A stretch of DNA of 12,190 bases from Chloroflexota bacterium (lineage in GTDB: Bacteria > Chloroflexota > Anaerolineae > Anaerolineales > Villigracilaceae). The notes beneath the pieces were generated by a model, which was not told the DNA's origin, ran no database searches, and saw only the letters and a list, made by a program, of their open reading frames with translations. The stretch covers positions 1 to 12,190 of the forward strand of contig JACPVD010000218.1 of assembly GCA_016191895.1 (NCBI GenBank). The letters are read 5' to 3'. Positions 10,350 through 12,190 of this stretch are shown here, one piece after another (the stretch's first letter is position 1; each line of letters opens with the position of its first letter). Position numbers and translations under genes: made by a program.

Positions 10350-12092
10350 CTATTGGGGTGGGGCGTTCAGGAACGCGCCGAAGAGGCCGCTCCAGTAGGA
10401 GAATGCGCCGGTATTGCCGGTGTGAAGCGGGCTGGCCGCATCCCATTGAATGGAAAGCGACATCACCACATCATTCGCATCGAACGAGGAACCGTCGTGG
10501 AAGAGCACGCCCTGGCGCAGGTGGAAGGTCCACTCGGTCAGGTCGGCGTTCACATCGTAGGACTCGGCCAAAACGTATTCAACCGCTGTGCCACCGACTT
10601 CATAACCAAGCAGGGACTGGGTCACCTGTTCGCAAGCGCGCAGGGATTCGCCGTCGGTTTCATCCGCGCAGTAAAGCGAGATGGGTTCGGCATTCTGCAT
10701 CCAGACGAAGGTGTCGGTGCCATTGCCCATGACAGAGAAGGACTCGTTGCCGAGCGGGCTGGCATGCGCGCCTTCAACGCCGGCTTTGAAAGCCAGCGCG
10801 GAACCGCCGTGAGCGACAGGGATCATCGGCACATGGGTGCGGATGGCGTTGTTCGCGGCCTCGTAGAACGGAGCGCGATCAGCATCCGCCGCAAGCTGGG
10901 CGCCGCTGTCCAAAGCGCTGGTGATATCCTCGAACTTGTCGCCAAACTGCTTGGAAGCGCCGGCGCCGAAGTGATAACCAAGGAAGTTGGTCTGGTCGGG
11001 ATAGTCCGCGCCCCAGCCCAACAGGTGTAAACCAGCCAATTGGCCGGAGTCAGACGCGTCGAGGAAGGCGCCGGATTCCATCACCTCGATGGTGACGGTG
11101 ATGTTCAGGTTTTCGGCAAGCTGGGCCTGAATGTCCTGCGACACAACGTTCGGGTCGGGCAGGTAACCGCGCACAACGTCGCGATAGTTCAACACGGTTT
11201 CGAAGCCATCCGGGTAACCGGCTTCGGCGAGCAACGCCCTCGCGGCTTCGACATCGAACTCGTACCACTCATCGCCTACACAGCCGTTCGGGATGGAACA
11301 GGGGGTGAAGTGGGAAGCAACTTCGGAGCCGGCGGGATAGAAGTTATCCACGATACGCTGGCGGTCGATGCCCATGGCGATGGCCTGACGAACCTTCTCA
11401 TTGGCGAGAGGATTCGTGCTGTTATCGAAGCCTTCCACCTGCGGGTTGTTGTTGAAGGCGATGTACATGATGTTGAGCGCCGGGCGTTCGTAGAGCGCCA
11501 GGTTGGAATCGCCTTCGACAGTAGCGAAATCATCCGGGCCGACGTTGTCGATGCCGTCTACAGTGCCAGACTGCAGTTCGACAAGGCGTTGGGCAGACTC
11601 AGTACTCCACTTGAAGACCAGCGTCTCGGCAAGAGCCGGGTCGCCCCAGTAATCCGGGAAGGCCTTGAAGACCAACTGATCGCCGCGAACCCATTCAGAG
11701 ACCATGTATGGGCCGGTACCGATGGGCTTCTCGAGCAAGTCGCCGTTGCCGCCGGTCGATTCAAGATACTCAGACGGCTGAATCGCAAACGATGTAAAGG
11801 CGATCTTCGAGGGGAAGGCGGGATCGGGCACGCACAGGGTAACCTTGACGGTGAATTCGTCAACCGCGTCGATCGACTTGAAGGAACCGCCATAGTCACA
11901 GTTAGGGGCTTCGACTTTCAAGCCCTCATAAGGCGCGGGGGGTTCCGTAGCGGGAGGCTCTGTGGCAGGGGGTTCCGTCGCAGGGGCATCCGTTGGCTCG
12001 GGCGCTTCGGTCGCTGCAGGTTGGCCGCAAGCCGCAAGCATAAGGCTCGCAAGAACCATCAGCGAGAGTAAAACAGAAAGGTTTCGTTTCAC
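10350..12092 (-). CDS. Lipoprotein solute-binding receptor, SBP family 5, circularly permuted
   Basis: Receptor of the importer encoded downstream. The 580-residue product starts at GTG 12092, 6 nt after AGGAGG. Residues 1-22 are a lipoprotein signal ending LMLAAC (lipid Cys22); 24-54 is a linker with ATEPP repeated three times. The rest has every SBP_bac_5 block but in shifted order. Residues 73-86 are SIDAVDEFTVKVTL, 124-129 IGTGPY, 147-150 DYWG, 233-244 KVRQAIAMGIDR, then ADYPDQTNF and ASPLGNESF (to 452), which normally ends the protein. Only then come FVWMQNAEPISLY (462-474), LRQGVLFHDG (525-534) and ANDVVMSL (539-546), which normally open it. So this is a B-A circular permutation in one intact frame. 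Cys pairs 65/87, 265/271 and 475/487 may form disulfides. Peptide is the likely ligand class; not proven. Confidence 0.93.
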   Translation of the reverse strand: MKRNLSVLLSLMVLASLMLAACGQPAATEAPEPTDAPATEPPATEPPATEPPAPYEGLKVEAPNCDYGGSFKSIDAVDEFTVKVTLCVPDPAFPSKIAFTSFAIQPSEYLESTGGNGDLLEKPIGTGPYMVSEWVRGDQLVFKAFPDYWGDPALAETLVFKWSTESAQRLVELQSGTVDGIDNVGPDDFATVEGDSNLALYERPALNIMYIAFNNNPQVEGFDNSTNPLANEKVRQAIAMGIDRQRIVDNFYPAGSEVASHFTPCSIPNGCVGDEWYEFDVEAARALLAEAGYPDGFETVLNYRDVVRGYLPDPNVVSQDIQAQLAENLNITVTIEVMESGAFLDASDSGQLAGLHLLGWGADYPDQTNFLGYHFGAGASKQFGDKFEDITSALDSGAQLAADADRAPFYEAANNAIRTHVPMIPVAHGGSALAFKAGVEGAHASPLGNESFSVMGNGTDTFVWMQNAEPISLYCADETDGESLRACEQVTQSLLGYEVGGTAVEYVLAESYDVNADLTEWTFHLRQGVLFHDGSSFDANDVVMSLSIQWDAASPLHTGNTGAFSYWSGLFGAFLNAPPQ

Positions 12093-12096
12093 GTTT

Positions 12097-12105
12097 CTCC
12101 TCCTT
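12097..12105 (-). promoter_or_regulatory. Ribosome binding site deciding the GTG start of the receptor gene
   Basis: The minus strand reads AAGGAGGAG here, with core AGGAGG 6 nt before GTG 12092-12090. It overrules the upstream in-frame ATG at 12170, which has no such site and would put 26 Arg-rich residues before the signal peptide. Confidence 0.9.
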
Positions 12106-12126
12106 AAGAGAAATAAGTGGAATGAT

Positions 12127-12162
12127 GAGGCGTGAAGAATTTTTTGATTACCTTCACGCCTC
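12127..12162 (-). promoter_or_regulatory. Hairpin at the 5' end of the receptor mRNA leader
   Basis: GAGGCGTGAAG (12127-12137) pairs perfectly with CTTCACGCCTC (12152-12162), an 11-bp stem with a 14-nt AT-rich loop. It begins within a few bases of the predicted transcription start, so it may shield the mRNA 5' end or be an operator or leader control element. No U run follows. Confidence 0.65.
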
Positions 12163-12172
12163 CGACGCACAG

Positions 12173-12178
12173 ATTATA
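12173..12178 (-). promoter_or_regulatory. -10 box of the transporter operon promoter
   Basis: The minus strand reads TATAAT (complement of 12173-12178), a perfect -10, about 80 nt before the receptor start. The matching -35 would fall beyond the end of the window, so the promoter is only half visible. Confidence 0.65.
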
Positions 12179-12190
12179 CAACAAAAAAAT

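Noticed and set aside
10353..11030. Plus-strand open frame (225 codons) opposite the receptor C-terminal half
   Set aside because: Mirror frame of the same gene, no start signal and no recognisable motif.
11040..12071. Long plus-strand open frame (343 codons) opposite the receptor gene
   Set aside because: It lies wholly antisense to a gene with clear family motifs, signal peptide and ribosome binding site; its translation shows no domain I recognise and has the Arg/Val/Gly bias of a mirror frame.
10350..12092. Receptor as a fusion of a complete binding protein with an extra C-terminal domain
   Set aside because: The N-terminal part lacks the opening blocks (HLR.GV.FHDG, A.DVV) of the family, and these are exactly what the C-terminal part supplies, once each; permutation explains both.
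12168..12170. ATG 12170 as receptor start
   Set aside because: It lies upstream of the Shine-Dalgarno at 12105-12097, at the predicted transcription start, and gives an Arg-rich extension that would spoil the lipoprotein signal.

Overview
The window looks like chromosomal DNA of a Gram-positive-type (monoderm) bacterium, most probably of the Chloroflexota, class Anaerolineae. This rests on the gene set, on lipoprotein and ABC-transporter sequences of the kind seen in that class, and on short dispersed repeats (a peptide ILRQAQD, heptamer arrays) that I associate with those genomes. The assignment is inference; there is no rRNA or other decisive marker. No tRNA, rRNA, CRISPR array, insertion sequence or phage gene is visible. 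No stretch over 300 bases lacks a gene; the longest gaps are 6160-6334 and 1791-1928.

Layout. 1-807: 3' end of a BMP-like solute-binding protein. 808-2307: infC-rpmI-rplT, with a near-consensus promoter, an ATC (not ATG) start on infC, a terminator-like hairpin before rpmI, a structured rpmI-rplT gap and a strong terminator. 2314-5011: same-strand genes for a macro-domain protein, a SpoU/TrmH-type RNA methyltransferase and a DUF711 protein, peppered with 7- and 8-bp tandem repeats and closed by a bidirectional terminator. 5027-6228 (minus): two tandem paralogous ArsR-HTH + DUF2087 regulators behind a strong promoter. 6335-6718 (minus): FmdB-type zinc ribbon, divergent from gmk. 6787-8153: gmk translationally coupled to a rhomboid protease, ending at a second bidirectional terminator. 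8232-12178 (minus): a family-5 (Dpp/Opp-type) importer operon of lipoprotein receptor, DppB-like permease and DppC-like permease, without ATPase genes.

The most striking object is the receptor at 10350-12092. Its family-5 solute-binding fold is circularly permuted. The segment that normally opens the protein (strand, LRQGVLFHDG, ANDVV) sits at the C-terminus. The segment that normally follows it (SIDAVDEFTVKVTL, IGTGPY, DYWG, VRQAIA) starts directly after the lipobox and a Pro/Thr/Glu linker. The reading frame is intact, has an excellent ribosome-binding site and heads an apparent operon, so it looks like a working gene.

Other points: three genes whose -10 box lies exactly 6 nt before the ATG, suggesting leaderless mRNAs; two families of hairpins with a constant core and changing but complementary arms; an RNA methyltransferase gene carrying several short repeats; and cysteine pairs in extracytoplasmic parts of all three transporter proteins.
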